Assembly: GCA_019359615.1 (NCBI GenBank)
Contig: JAHHHA010000004.1
Coordinates: 1-64,000, forward strand
Origin: Cyanosarcina radialis HA8281-LM2
Lineage (GTDB): Bacteria; Cyanobacteriota; Cyanobacteriia; Cyanobacteriales; CCAP-1448
Length of the DNA: 64,000 nucleotides
Direction: 5' to 3'
Below are positions 36,669 through 45,744 of the stretch, in pieces (within the stretch, counting starts at the first letter, position 1; every line of letters begins with the position of its first letter). A program made the translations under genes and the position numbers. A model generated the notes under the pieces. The model saw only the letters and a list, made by a program, of their open reading frames with translations, had not been told where the DNA came from and made no database searches.

Positions 36669-37620
36669 GTGTCGCTTGCTCGAATAGTCTTCGCAACAGT
36701 TTTAGAGCGGGGTGATGGGGATCGAAAGTAATTTTTCGATCCCCATAGATCGCCTCGCGAATCGGCACCACTTGGACGACGCTATTAGTGTAAGCGATCG
36801 CTGACAATCCGCTGACAAAATCTTCATCCCAAGGCACTTGTCCTACTTCTCGATTTTGAGTTTGCAGCCAATCCAAAAGATGCGATCGCACCACTCCTGG
36901 CAAAATACCTGCTTCTAAAGGCGGTGTCCACCACCTTCCCTCTCGCCACCCCCACAGGTTGCCCGTACTGGTTTCTAGCCAATTTCCTCCCTCATCGACC
37001 AAAATAGCTTCTTTAGCCCCATATTGCTGTGCTTGAGTTAATGCCAGCCACGCCGACAAGTAGTTACCTGTCTTATGCCCTGGCAAACAACGCCGCCAAA
37101 AGTGTGGAGTGTGGAGTGTTGAGTGTTGAGTGTTGTAGGAAGTGTGGAGTGTTGAGTGTTGAGTGTTGAGTGAAGAACGCTCCCCTGCTCCCCTGCTCCC
37201 CTGCTCCCTCTCTCCTGCTCTCCCCATCTCCCCATCTCCCCATCTCCCCGCCGCTACCCAAGCTACCACCCCTCGTTCTTGACGTTCTGCCAGATCGGTA
37301 GGTAAAAATCTCCCTGTTACTAGCTCCCGCCCGTCAGGGAATAATGTAACTCGGAGGACAGGAAAAAATGGGAGTAAAGCTTCTGCCCCTTGCCGCAATC
37401 TTTGCCAGTTGGGTTCCTGCCAGCCAAACGCGCAAATACTCTTTTGGAGGCGATCGCAATGTCTGTGCCAATTAGTTAATTGACTATCTAAAGATTGACT
37501 GTAGACTCGTAAAGTCGTAAAAACTGTAGCACCATACAGCAACCCTGGATCGTCAATTGCTAGGGTGATGGTATTATCTGTTACGAGTTTGCCACTATAC
37601 CAATATTGGGGATTTCGCAC
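36658..37620 (-). CDS. pabC: Class IV aminotransferase / 4-amino-4-deoxychorismate lyase, with a large repeat insertion
   Basis: Fold-type IV PLP enzyme. GTG start; DDPGLLYGATVFTTLRVY at the N-terminus, KTGNYLSAWLALTQAQQYGA with the catalytic Lys, and LETSTGNLWGW then GILPGVVRSHLL. This pattern fits PabC (folate pathway) better than BCAT. Between WVAAGRW and FWRRCLPG about 48 residues are encoded by octamer and heptamer repeats (37101-37250), all in frame. They precede the catalytic Lys and would form a surface loop if the protein folds. Confidence 0.85.
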   Translation of the reverse strand: MRNPQYWYSGKLVTDNTITLAIDDPGLLYGATVFTTLRVYSQSLDSQLTNWHRHCDRLQKSICAFGWQEPNWQRLRQGAEALLPFFPVLRVTLFPDGRELVTGRFLPTDLAERQERGVVAWVAAGRWGDGEMGRAGEREQGSRGAGERSSLNTQHSTLHTSYNTQHSTLHTPHFWRRCLPGHKTGNYLSAWLALTQAQQYGAKEAILVDEGGNWLETSTGNLWGWREGRWWTPPLEAGILPGVVRSHLLDWLQTQNREVGQVPWDEDFVSGLSAIAYTNSVVQVVPIREAIYGDRKITFDPHHPALKLLRRLFEQATHPG

Positions 37621-37905
37621 TAATATAGTAAATTTACGGACTTTTATCGCTCTAAACCCTTATTTTAGCCTGACGATCGTAAATTTACTGTTGCCTTATC
37701 AGATTAGTTGTCACAATATATAGCTAGAATGTGGAGAGCATTCGCGGAACGTTTCCGCAGGAAATTCATGCGGTATGCGTGCTGCCAGTGTGGCTTTTCA
37801 TTGATTGCCGAACGGTTAGATGCCTTTTAGCTTTACTCATAAAAATAATTTTTTACCCTAACACTCCTACTCCCTTGACGCAATTAAGGACGGTAGCTAA
37901 ATTTT

Positions 37906-40434
37906 ATGCCTCTTGTTAGTCATTCACCTAATCCTCGCGATCGCCAACCCACCCGCACGGTATTGGTGATCGAAGATCCTCAAGGTAAGCGAATTATCAA
38001 TCTCGATAAAAACATTTACTCTTTAGGTCGCGACTCTAAAAACTCTATCGTCCTGCGCTCTCCTCACGTTTCTCGCTATCATGCCACTTTGTTAAGGGTA
38101 TATAATGCCGAGAACGACAGTTATTTATTTCAAATTATTGATGGCGATCTCCAAGGAAATCGCAGCACTAATGGTTTAAAAATAAACGGCAAAAAGAACT
38201 TTTCTAAATCGTTGCAAAATCACGATATGATTCAATTTGCCGAACAAGTTAAAGCTTATTATATTGTTACTAACCCTGAAGTTGAAGATTCAGTAATTTA
38301 TGAAACCTACCAAAACGGGGAACCAAAAAGAAGCGAACCCGCTGCCAAAAGAGCGGCGATCGATCCTTTTGAAACTGTAGCTTCAGATGATACCGATGGT
38401 GAAGCTTTAAGCGATGTTGCCCTGTTCCGGTTAGCTTCTTTTCCAGAACTTTTACCCAGTCCAATCATCGAAATCGACCTCAGCGGCAAACTGACTTACC
38501 TCAATCCGGCGGCGCTAATTAAAATTCCCGACCTGCCCCAATTACAGATCCAGCATCCGGTTTTGCAAGGGTTAACTGATGCCGTGCAAAACGAAGGCAA
38601 ACAATTTTTTATGCGGGAAGTTGCTGTTGGTAATAGCGTATTCGAGCAAACAGTTCACTACATTTCTGAAAGTCGTTTAATTAGAAGCTACTTAGCTGAT
38701 ATTACCAAACGCCAGCAGATGGAGTTGGCCTTGCGAGAAAGTGAGGAACGATACGCTCTCGCAGCGCGGGCGGCTAACGATGGTTTGTGGGATTGGAAGA
38801 TTAAAACCAATGAGATTTATTACTCTCCTCGCTGGAAGTCAATGCTGGGATTGGAAGATCGAGGGATCGGTAATAGTTTGGATGAATGGTTCAATCGAGT
38901 CCATCCCGAAGACCTCCAGCGGGTGCAAGCGGAACTAGCTGCCCATGTAGAAGGAACTACTTCTCACTTTAAAAGCGAATATCGGATGCTGCACAAAGAT
39001 GGCAGATACCGTTGGATGCTCAGTCAAGGAATTGCCGTCCAAGACGAGGACGGGCAAGTTTACCGGATGGCTGGCTCTCAAACCGATATTAGCGATCGCA
39101 AGCAAGCCGAAGCCCAATTGCTGCACGATGCTTTGCACGATGCGCTTACCGGGTTGCCCAATCGAGTTTTGTTGATGGATCGGTTGGGACACGCCTTAGA
39201 GATGTCCAAACGGCGGCAAGATTATTTATTTGCCGTGCTGTTTTTAGACCTCGATCGCTTTAAAATCGTCAACGATAGTCTCGGCCACCAAAGCGGCGAC
39301 CAACTGTTGATGGCTTTGGTGAAAAGACTAGAACATTGCATTCGATCCGCCGATACTCTAGCTCGTTTGGGGGGCGATGAGTTTTCCATCTTGTTGCAGG
39401 ATATCAGATCGATTAACGATGCCAAATACGTTGCCGAGCGGCTGCAAAAGCAACTGGCATTACCTTTTAACATCAACGGCCAAGAAATCTTCACCAGTGC
39501 CAGTATTGGAATTGCTTTGAGTACCAAAGCTTACAACACCGCCGAAGAAGTCATTCGCGATGCCGACATTGCCATGTATCGGGCGAAAGCGCAGGGCAAA
39601 GCTTGCTACGAGATTTTCGATCCCACCATGCACAATAAGGCGCTGACGCTGTTGCAGTTAGAAAACGACCTGCGCCGCGCTACCGAACGGCAAGATTTGA
39701 TGCTTCACTATCAGCCGATCGTGGGCATGACAACGGGTAAAATTACTGGATTTGAAGCCCTATTGCGCTGGCAGCATCCAGAAAGGGGCTGGGTATCGCC
39801 TACCGAATTAATTCCCGTGGCCGAAGATACCGGATTGATTATTCCCATCGGTTATTGGGTGCTGCGGGAAGCTTGTCGTCAATTGCGGATCTGGCAGCAG
39901 TTGTTCCCGGTTTCTCCGCCGCTGTCGGTTAGCGTCAACCTCTCTGGCAAGCAGTTTAGAGAAGGGAATTTATTGCAACAAATTCAAAAAATCTTGGTAG
40001 ATACTGGCGTGCCACCTTCAACTTTAAGGTTGGAGATTACCGAAAGCGTCATCGTCGAAAATGCCGAAACCGCAGCTAAAACCCTTTCTCAACTGAGGGA
40101 AATGGGCGTACAAATTTACGTCGATGACTTTGGTACGGGTTATTCCTCCTTAAGCTATCTCCACCAGTTCCCGTTAGATGCTTTAAAGATCGATCGCTCT
40201 TTCATCAACCGAATGTCTAACGACAGTGAAAGTATCGAGATCGTGCAAACCATTATCAATTTGGCTCAAAACCTCAAGATCTACACGATCGCAGAAGGGG
40301 TAGAAACTAAAGAACAATGGGATATGCTCAAACAAATAGTAACTACTGGCGGTCACTGCCAAGGATACTACTTCTCCAGACCGATCGATATTGCTGCTGT
40401 CGAAGAATTGATGGCTAAATCCCCGCAATGGTAA
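37906..40434 (+). CDS. FHA-PAS-GGDEF-EAL cyclic-di-GMP turnover protein
   Basis: An 842-aa signalling protein. The N-terminal FHA domain (YSLGRDSKNSIVLRSPHVSR) binds phosphothreonine. Two PAS regions follow (about residues 165-275 and 280-400), then GGDEF with intact LGGDEF and an RSAD inhibitory site just before it, and EAL with EALLRWQHP, LEITES, DDFGTGYSS and EGVETKEQW. Both synthesis and hydrolysis of c-di-GMP are therefore possible. Single gene, no membrane segment. Confidence 0.93.
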   Translation: MPLVSHSPNPRDRQPTRTVLVIEDPQGKRIINLDKNIYSLGRDSKNSIVLRSPHVSRYHATLLRVYNAENDSYLFQIIDGDLQGNRSTNGLKINGKKNFSKSLQNHDMIQFAEQVKAYYIVTNPEVEDSVIYETYQNGEPKRSEPAAKRAAIDPFETVASDDTDGEALSDVALFRLASFPELLPSPIIEIDLSGKLTYLNPAALIKIPDLPQLQIQHPVLQGLTDAVQNEGKQFFMREVAVGNSVFEQTVHYISESRLIRSYLADITKRQQMELALRESEERYALAARAANDGLWDWKIKTNEIYYSPRWKSMLGLEDRGIGNSLDEWFNRVHPEDLQRVQAELAAHVEGTTSHFKSEYRMLHKDGRYRWMLSQGIAVQDEDGQVYRMAGSQTDISDRKQAEAQLLHDALHDALTGLPNRVLLMDRLGHALEMSKRRQDYLFAVLFLDLDRFKIVNDSLGHQSGDQLLMALVKRLEHCIRSADTLARLGGDEFSILLQDIRSINDAKYVAERLQKQLALPFNINGQEIFTSASIGIALSTKAYNTAEEVIRDADIAMYRAKAQGKACYEIFDPTMHNKALTLLQLENDLRRATERQDLMLHYQPIVGMTTGKITGFEALLRWQHPERGWVSPTELIPVAEDTGLIIPIGYWVLREACRQLRIWQQLFPVSPPLSVSVNLSGKQFREGNLLQQIQKILVDTGVPPSTLRLEITESVIVENAETAAKTLSQLREMGVQIYVDDFGTGYSSLSYLHQFPLDALKIDRSFINRMSNDSESIEIVQTIINLAQNLKIYTIAEGVETKEQWDMLKQIVTTGGHCQGYYFSRPIDIAAVEELMAKSPQW

Positions 40435-40802
40435 ATGGGAGTTCGGAATTCGGAGTTGGCCCTCACCCCCAACCCCTCTCCCACGGGAGAGGGGTGCCGG
40501 AGGCTCCTTTGAGGGCGCTTATCGCCAAGGAAGTCCACTTGGGGCAAATCTCCCACGGGAGAGGGGTGCCGGAGGCTCCTTTGAGGGCTGGATTCATGGG
40601 GTAAGAGAATAAGTTTACTGTTAAATAGCGATCGATTAAAGTCGAATAAACTTGCTTTAAATCGCTGATTGTATAAATGCGATCGCCACTTCTGGATTTA
40701 TAGCAAATTCAGTTTTAAAATATTGTTTATTCTTCAGTCCGCGCAGGCGGACGCAAGTTTGTATAGCTGCGGTTTCAACCGCCAGGTAAATTAAATAATG
40801 TT
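40435..40802. repeat. CCCTCACCCC... hairpin repeats and an AGTCCGCGCAGG repeat
   Basis: Gene-free. Two copies of the CTCTCCCACGGGAGAGGGG hairpin (40470-40500, 40549-40570) and at 40735-40785 the CCGCGCAGGCGGAC...GCGGTTTCAACCGCC repeat. Relatives of the latter lie at 43263, 45521 (inverted) and 52698. Confidence 0.7.
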
Positions 40803-41522
40803 ATGGCTCTAACCATAGAAGAAGTCATCAAAAAAGAAAAGGCTTTGTCGGGCTTCATTCCTTTTGTCGAAATTGCGATCGCCCTAGAACAATTATCATT
40901 TAACCATCAAATAGCTTTCTTTTGCTCTTGCGGCGAAAGGATCTTGCCAACATATATGCTACTCGATGGTGACGATCGTTGGGGCGATATATCAATCCTC
41001 AGATCTGTACTAGATGAGTTGTGGCAAATAGCAGGTGGAATGTTACTGAGTGAGGACGAAATTGAAGCTCTAAATCATAGAGTATATGAAGTATTTATCG
41101 AAGATGAAGAAGAAGGTGAGAGCGATCATTGTATTCGCGGTAGCTTATATGACTATTGGGGTGAAATAGTTCCCCAGTATATGAGTTTAGTTTTGAATTA
41201 CATTGGCAGCCATCAAGTTGAGGTTTATTGTTCTATTTTTACAAAAATAGTATATATTGTGTATGAATATTATGATATGTACTTGCCTGATATAGATCCC
41301 GAATGGGAGTTTAAGAGATACGCAGAACAAGCCTCAATAGTAATGAATACTATTTTGCTGCAAACCGAGCTATCGAAGGAATTAGCCGATTTACAATTCC
41401 TGAAAAATACACCTGAACTCAGTCGTGAAATACTATCTACTTTTAGAGCTAATGCCTGTCCCAATGGTGTAGGAATTTTAGGTTCTCTGGACGAGATTAG
41501 AGCTACCCTAGATTGGGGTTAG
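40803..41522 (+). CDS. DUF416-like protein (239 aa)
   Basis: An acidic, mostly helical soluble protein. LEQLSFNHQIAFFCSCGERI, then LPTYMLL, WGDISILRSVLDELWQ and EFKRYAEQASI match the order of the DUF416 (YjaG-like) family. The family has no firm function. It stands alone and lies convergent to the Uma2 gene. The preceding repeat leaves only a few bases for a ribosome-binding site. Confidence 0.65.
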   Translation: MALTIEEVIKKEKALSGFIPFVEIAIALEQLSFNHQIAFFCSCGERILPTYMLLDGDDRWGDISILRSVLDELWQIAGGMLLSEDEIEALNHRVYEVFIEDEEEGESDHCIRGSLYDYWGEIVPQYMSLVLNYIGSHQVEVYCSIFTKIVYIVYEYYDMYLPDIDPEWEFKRYAEQASIVMNTILLQTELSKELADLQFLKNTPELSREILSTFRANACPNGVGILGSLDEIRATLDWG

Positions 41523-41548
41523 GTTTAATAGCTCGATCGGCTTATTAC

Positions 41549-42169
41549 TTATTTGCCAGCATTAAACACTTGTTCTGCCGTCAACCCTAACTCAGGAAAA
41601 GTAGGAGATACAATTCGTTCGCTGCCCCGAAACCGATCGACTTGGTATTCTTCATCAATTAGCTGATAGACCGAAATTGTAGGTTGTTTGGGATCGCCAA
41701 TAAACTTCCTCGCTCCCAATGCTGCATAGTCAACAATCCAGTATTCGGGAATACCCATCTGTTCGTAATCTGCAAGTTTCAAATAATAATCATCGCGCCA
41801 ATTGGTACTTACAACCTCGATCGCTAAAGGAATCGATTTACCATAACTAACCGTAGAATATTTTTCCCAAAGAGGTTCATCAGCCAAGGCCGCGTCATTT
41901 AGTATTAATACATCTGGTAAATAACCTGATTCTCTTTCAGGTGGTTTTACTATTGCTTGAGTGGGGATAAAGTAGGGGAGATTTAATCGTCTAAACTCTA
42001 AAGTTAATTCAGCTGCCGAAAATCCTTTTACTCTCTCATGCTTCCCCGCAGGCTGCGACATTTCGACAACTTCTCCATTATGCAGTTCGTAGCGGCTCCC
42101 AAAGTTTTCGGGATACCAAGCAATAAATTCGTCAAAGGTAACTATTTTGGCTAAGGCTTGCGTCATCAC
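41549..42169 (-). CDS. Uma2 family (DUF820) PD-(D/E)xK-like protein
   Basis: A 206-aa member of the Uma2 family that is hugely expanded in cyanobacteria. The restriction-endonuclease-like core is visible: YLPDVLILND (Asp), PLAIEVVSTNWRDDYYLKLA (ExxS/T...K) and GIPEYWIVDYA. Often associated with mobile regions; biological role unknown. Single gene. Confidence 0.88.
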   Translation of the reverse strand: MMTQALAKIVTFDEFIAWYPENFGSRYELHNGEVVEMSQPAGKHERVKGFSAAELTLEFRRLNLPYFIPTQAIVKPPERESGYLPDVLILNDAALADEPLWEKYSTVSYGKSIPLAIEVVSTNWRDDYYLKLADYEQMGIPEYWIVDYAALGARKFIGDPKQPTISVYQLIDEEYQVDRFRGSERIVSPTFPELGLTAEQVFNAGK

Positions 42170-42201
42170 CGCTTATTTAATATGGGTTTGTTTTTATTCT
42201 A

Positions 42202-43131
42202 ATGGCTAGATCCCTCTTCTACCCCGCCCCCTTGTTTCACAAAGATTTAAGCTCTTTCGCGATCGCATTAGGAGCATTACTATTTTCTCCTAGTTGTTCT
42301 GCACCACCCTCTGAGTCAACTCGATCTGCACCTACCAGCTTGCCCACCCCAAGTGCGCCCGTCCGCTATCGTTCCTACACCTTGCCCCACAGCGTCGTGC
42401 ATATCGTGTCGATTCCGGTGAGAGATGGGTTAGCTGTTGCCCCAGCTATAGCGACCGAGTTAGACACGATAGAAGGGTTGGCGCGGAAGTATCGAGTCAG
42501 TGCGGTTTTAAACGGCGGATTTTTCGATCCTAGCAACCAAAAAACGACATCTTATGTCATCCGACGAGGAAAATTGGTGGCAGATCCGCGTCAGAACGAT
42601 CGACTGATGAAAAATCCCAAATTAGCGCCTTACTTGCCCCAAATTCTCGATCGAACGGAATTCCGGTGCTATCTGTGCGGGCAAACTTTTCGTTACGATA
42701 TCGTTTTACATAGCGATCGCGTCCCAGTAAATTGTCAGTTAGTCGATGCTTTAAGCGGCGGCCCGCAATTGTTACCGCAGATGACTTTGGCGGCAGAAGG
42801 CTTTTTAGATATCGATCGCGGTAAAGTTATCCGAGATGCGTTAGGGAGCAGCCAACGAAATGCTAGAAGTGCGATCGGGATTACCCGCGATGGCAGTATC
42901 GTCTGGGTCATGGTAGCCCAAAAGCCAAGTCTTCCAGCTAATTCTGGGATGTCGCTGTCAGAATTAGCTAAGTTTATGAAAACTTTAGGAGTCGAAAAAG
43001 CGATGAATTTAGATGGCGGTAGTTCGTCAGCGCTCTACTACCAGGGACAGATTTTTTATGGCAAGTTCGATCGGCAGGGAAATCGGGTAAAACGGCCGAT
43101 CAAGTCAGTTTTATTGGTTTTAGAGCGATAA
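42202..43131 (+). CDS. Phosphodiester glycosidase (NAGPA-domain) lipoprotein
   Basis: A 309-aa exported protein. The N-terminus is hydrophobic with a possible lipobox just before SCSAPPSES. The domain shows VLNGGFFDPSNQKTTSYVIR and, near the end, MNLDGGSSSALYYQG, hallmark motifs of the NAGPA (phosphodiester alpha-GlcNAcase-like) fold. CYLCG may bind metal or form a disulfide. It probably acts on cell-surface glycans. Confidence 0.85.
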   Translation: MARSLFYPAPLFHKDLSSFAIALGALLFSPSCSAPPSESTRSAPTSLPTPSAPVRYRSYTLPHSVVHIVSIPVRDGLAVAPAIATELDTIEGLARKYRVSAVLNGGFFDPSNQKTTSYVIRRGKLVADPRQNDRLMKNPKLAPYLPQILDRTEFRCYLCGQTFRYDIVLHSDRVPVNCQLVDALSGGPQLLPQMTLAAEGFLDIDRGKVIRDALGSSQRNARSAIGITRDGSIVWVMVAQKPSLPANSGMSLSELAKFMKTLGVEKAMNLDGGSSSALYYQGQIFYGKFDRQGNRVKRPIKSVLLVLER

Positions 43132-43262
43132 ACTAGGCCCGGTCGCCAACCTAGTTTATAAAGATTTAAGCTCGCAGACAGTTGTTTCTCAGTGAAAACT
43201 CATTAAGCTGAGTTTAAATAGACTCTCAGACCAAATCCGGTTCGATTACCCCTTTTCTCTTG

Positions 43263-43312
43263 AAGTCCGCGCAGGCGGACTTTGCTTGCCAAGGCTGCGG
43301 TTTTAACCGCCA
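43263..43312. repeat. CCGCGCAGGCGGAC repeat copy
   Basis: AGTCCGCGCAGGCGGACTTT then CTGCGGTTTTAACCGCC. It lies in the arsM leader and explains why a longer open frame from 43260 is not believable as the start. Confidence 0.65.
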
Positions 43313-43394
43313 GCGCCAAAAAGAGGTGAGATCGATGCGGATTTGTTATCGGATTGAATCACCTGCGGAAGAAAACAGCAAAAGAAGGATACTT

Positions 43395-44363
43395 GTGACT
43401 TATCTTGAAACAGCAGCGCAATTCTATAGCGAAGTCGCTCAAACCCCAGAAGTTGGTCTTTGTTGCGTTCAAACTGGTTCCCTGCAACTGCCAGGGCTAA
43501 AAATTCCTCTTCCCATGCAGGAAATGAACTACGGCTGTGGAACAACCGTTCATCCTGCCGAATTAGTTAACTCCCCTACGGTGTTGTATGTCGGCGTGGG
43601 TGGTGGTTTAGAAGCATTGCAATTTGCTTACTTCTCCCGCCAGGTTGCAGGTGTCATAGCTGTCGAACCTGTGGCAGCGATGCGTCAGGCTGCGGCACGA
43701 AATTTAGCCCTGGCGGCCGAAGAAAATCCTTGGTTCGACCCTAGTTTTGTGGATATCCGCGAAGGCGATGCTTTTGCTTTACCAGTGCCAGATGCTTCGG
43801 TTGACGTAGTGGCTCAAAATTGCCTGTTTAACATCTTTAAGCCAGAAGACCTCAAAAAAGCACTCCAAGAAGCATTCCGCGTTTTGAAACCCAGCGGGCG
43901 CTTGCTGATGAGCGATCCTATTGCTACTCGTCCGATTCCCCATAAGTTGCGCCAAGACGAACGCTTGCGGGCGATGTGTCTCTCTGGTGCTTTAACTTAC
44001 GACGAGTACGTCGGGCATCTAGTCGATGCGGGCTTCGGCCAAGTGGAAATTCGCGCCCGCCGTCCCTACCGTCTGTTGGACGCTGAAAGTTACGGTTTGG
44101 AGTCGAATTTGCTGCTAGAAAGTCTCGATTCGGTGGCTTTTAAAGTGGCAATGCCTGAAGATGGGGCGTGTATTTTTACCGGAAAAACGGCTATTTATGC
44201 GGGTTCGCAGCCGTTGTTTGATGATGGTAATGGCCATCTGTTGCAAAAGGGCATCCCAGCAGCGGTATGCGATAAAACCGCTGGCAATTTGGCGAAGTTG
44301 ATGCCGGATGAGATTATTGTGACCGATTCTACTTGGCATTATGTTGGTGGCGGGTGTTGTTGA
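43395..44363 (+). CDS. arsM: Arsenosugar-type arsenite methyltransferase
   Basis: SAM-dependent methyltransferase paired with ArsS for arsenosugar synthesis. The SAM site is VLYVGVGGGLEALQFAY; conserved cysteines include GLCCVQ, NYGCGTT and the C-terminal GGGCC. I chose GTG 43395, seven bases after AGAAGG, because it gives MTYLETAAQFYSEVAQTPE, the usual family start. Upstream codons lie in a dispersed repeat. It is followed 120 bases later by arsS on the same strand. Confidence 0.9.
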   Translation: MTYLETAAQFYSEVAQTPEVGLCCVQTGSLQLPGLKIPLPMQEMNYGCGTTVHPAELVNSPTVLYVGVGGGLEALQFAYFSRQVAGVIAVEPVAAMRQAAARNLALAAEENPWFDPSFVDIREGDAFALPVPDASVDVVAQNCLFNIFKPEDLKKALQEAFRVLKPSGRLLMSDPIATRPIPHKLRQDERLRAMCLSGALTYDEYVGHLVDAGFGQVEIRARRPYRLLDAESYGLESNLLLESLDSVAFKVAMPEDGACIFTGKTAIYAGSQPLFDDGNGHLLQKGIPAAVCDKTAGNLAKLMPDEIIVTDSTWHYVGGGCC

Positions 44364-44483
44364 AGAAGTGAAAAGTGTGGAGTTGTCAGTTGTCAGTTGT
44401 CAGGGGTTAATAATTTTCCCCATCTCTCCATTTTCTCCTCCTCTCGATCGATCCCTCAATCTATCAACTAATTAAAGGAAAAA

Positions 44484-45497
44484 ATGCTACAAATTGAAGT
44501 TGCTGACTATTCTTCTGGTGTATCGGTAACGCCATTTAGACAAAAATTGGGTTCGCCGTTAACTAAAAAACAGATTAGCGTTTTACAAATTAATTTGGGT
44601 AAGCGATGCAACCTGACGTGCAATCATTGCCATGTCGAAGCCGGACCTAAACGCACTGAAGAGATGACCGAGGAAGTTTGCGAGCAACTAATTGAGTTAA
44701 TCTATAAATTTCCTCAAATTAAAATTGTCGATCTCACGGGTGGCGCACCAGAAATGAATTATGGCTTCAAGCCACTAGCAGAAGCTGCCAGAAATACAGG
44801 CAAACAAGTCATTGTCAGATCTAATCTAACTATTTATTTTGAGATAGGATTTGAAGATTTGCCGGAATACTGCGCCAAAAATCAACTGGCGATCGTCGCT
44901 TCCTTACCCTGCTACCTGCCAGATAATGTCGATCGAATGCGAGGCAAGGGAGTCTATGACGGCTCGATCGAGGCTTTACAAAGGTTAAACCAACTGGGTT
45001 ACGGTAGAGATCGAAAGCTAGCTCTCGATTTAGTCTATAATCCACCAGTTCCTAACTCAGATAAATTTAATTTAACTCCAGATCAAAGTAAGTTAGAAAA
45101 AGATTATAAGGCTTACTTAAGCGAACATTTTAATATCGTATTCGATCGGCTACTGACTATTACTAACTTACCAATCGGTCGCACCAAGTTTCATCTAAAA
45201 CATCGAGATTTATATCTACCTTATCTCCAGTTTCTAGAAACGAATTACAATCCTGACACTCTAGGACATTTAATGTGTCGAAACGAACTGTCGATCGATT
45301 ATCTCGGTAATGTCTATGACTGCGACTTCAACCAGATGGAAAATCTACCAGCTAAAACTCGCGACGGTAAAACCCTAACAGTCGATCGACTTTTGGCAGC
45401 AGGAACATTAGATTTAATCGATGAGGTGCAGACAGCTTTATTTTGTTACGGTTGTACGGCTGGCTGCGGTTCGAGTTGTGGTGGCGCTTTGATTTAA
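44484..45497 (+). CDS. arsS: Arsenosugar biosynthesis radical SAM protein
   Basis: Radical SAM enzyme proposed to add the adenosyl group to methylated arsenic. The cluster motif CNLTCNHC (CxxxCxxC) follows LQINLGKR, then LTGGAPEMNYGFKPL. The C-terminal DUF3641 part has RNELSIDYLGNVYDCDFNQM and ends CYGCTAGCGSSCGGAL. Length 337 aa is normal. AAAGGAAAAA precedes the ATG. Forms an operon with arsM for arsenic detoxification. Confidence 0.93.
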   Translation: MLQIEVADYSSGVSVTPFRQKLGSPLTKKQISVLQINLGKRCNLTCNHCHVEAGPKRTEEMTEEVCEQLIELIYKFPQIKIVDLTGGAPEMNYGFKPLAEAARNTGKQVIVRSNLTIYFEIGFEDLPEYCAKNQLAIVASLPCYLPDNVDRMRGKGVYDGSIEALQRLNQLGYGRDRKLALDLVYNPPVPNSDKFNLTPDQSKLEKDYKAYLSEHFNIVFDRLLTITNLPIGRTKFHLKHRDLYLPYLQFLETNYNPDTLGHLMCRNELSIDYLGNVYDCDFNQMENLPAKTRDGKTLTVDRLLAAGTLDLIDEVQTALFCYGCTAGCGSSCGGALI

Positions 45498-45744
45498 ATT
45501 AGATGCGAATGAGCATTTATCTGGCGGTTAAAATGGCGGTTGAAACCGCAGCTATACAAACTTGCGTCCGCCTACACGGAGTAAATAATAAACAGGATTT
45601 TTACAACCAGTTTGGGATCGTGTCAAACCCGTTTAATACTAAATTCGGTTTGCAAAACCATCCTTCCCTCAAGCTCCCCTCTCCCTTGGGAGAGGGGTTG
45701 GGGGTGAGGGCTAGATTCGGGGTTTTAAAAACCGGAATCGCTCT
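45498..45744. repeat. Repeats between arsS and the SLH protein
   Basis: Inverted copy of the CCGCGCAGG repeat (45521-45581) and a CTCTCCCTTGGGAGAGGGG hairpin (45675-45715) of the CCCTCACCC family. No gene. Confidence 0.65.

Noticed and set aside
43260-43394. Longer N-terminus of arsM from ATG 43260 or 43335
   Set aside because: The extra codons run through a dispersed repeat, while GTG 43395 has an AGAAGG site and matches the family start.
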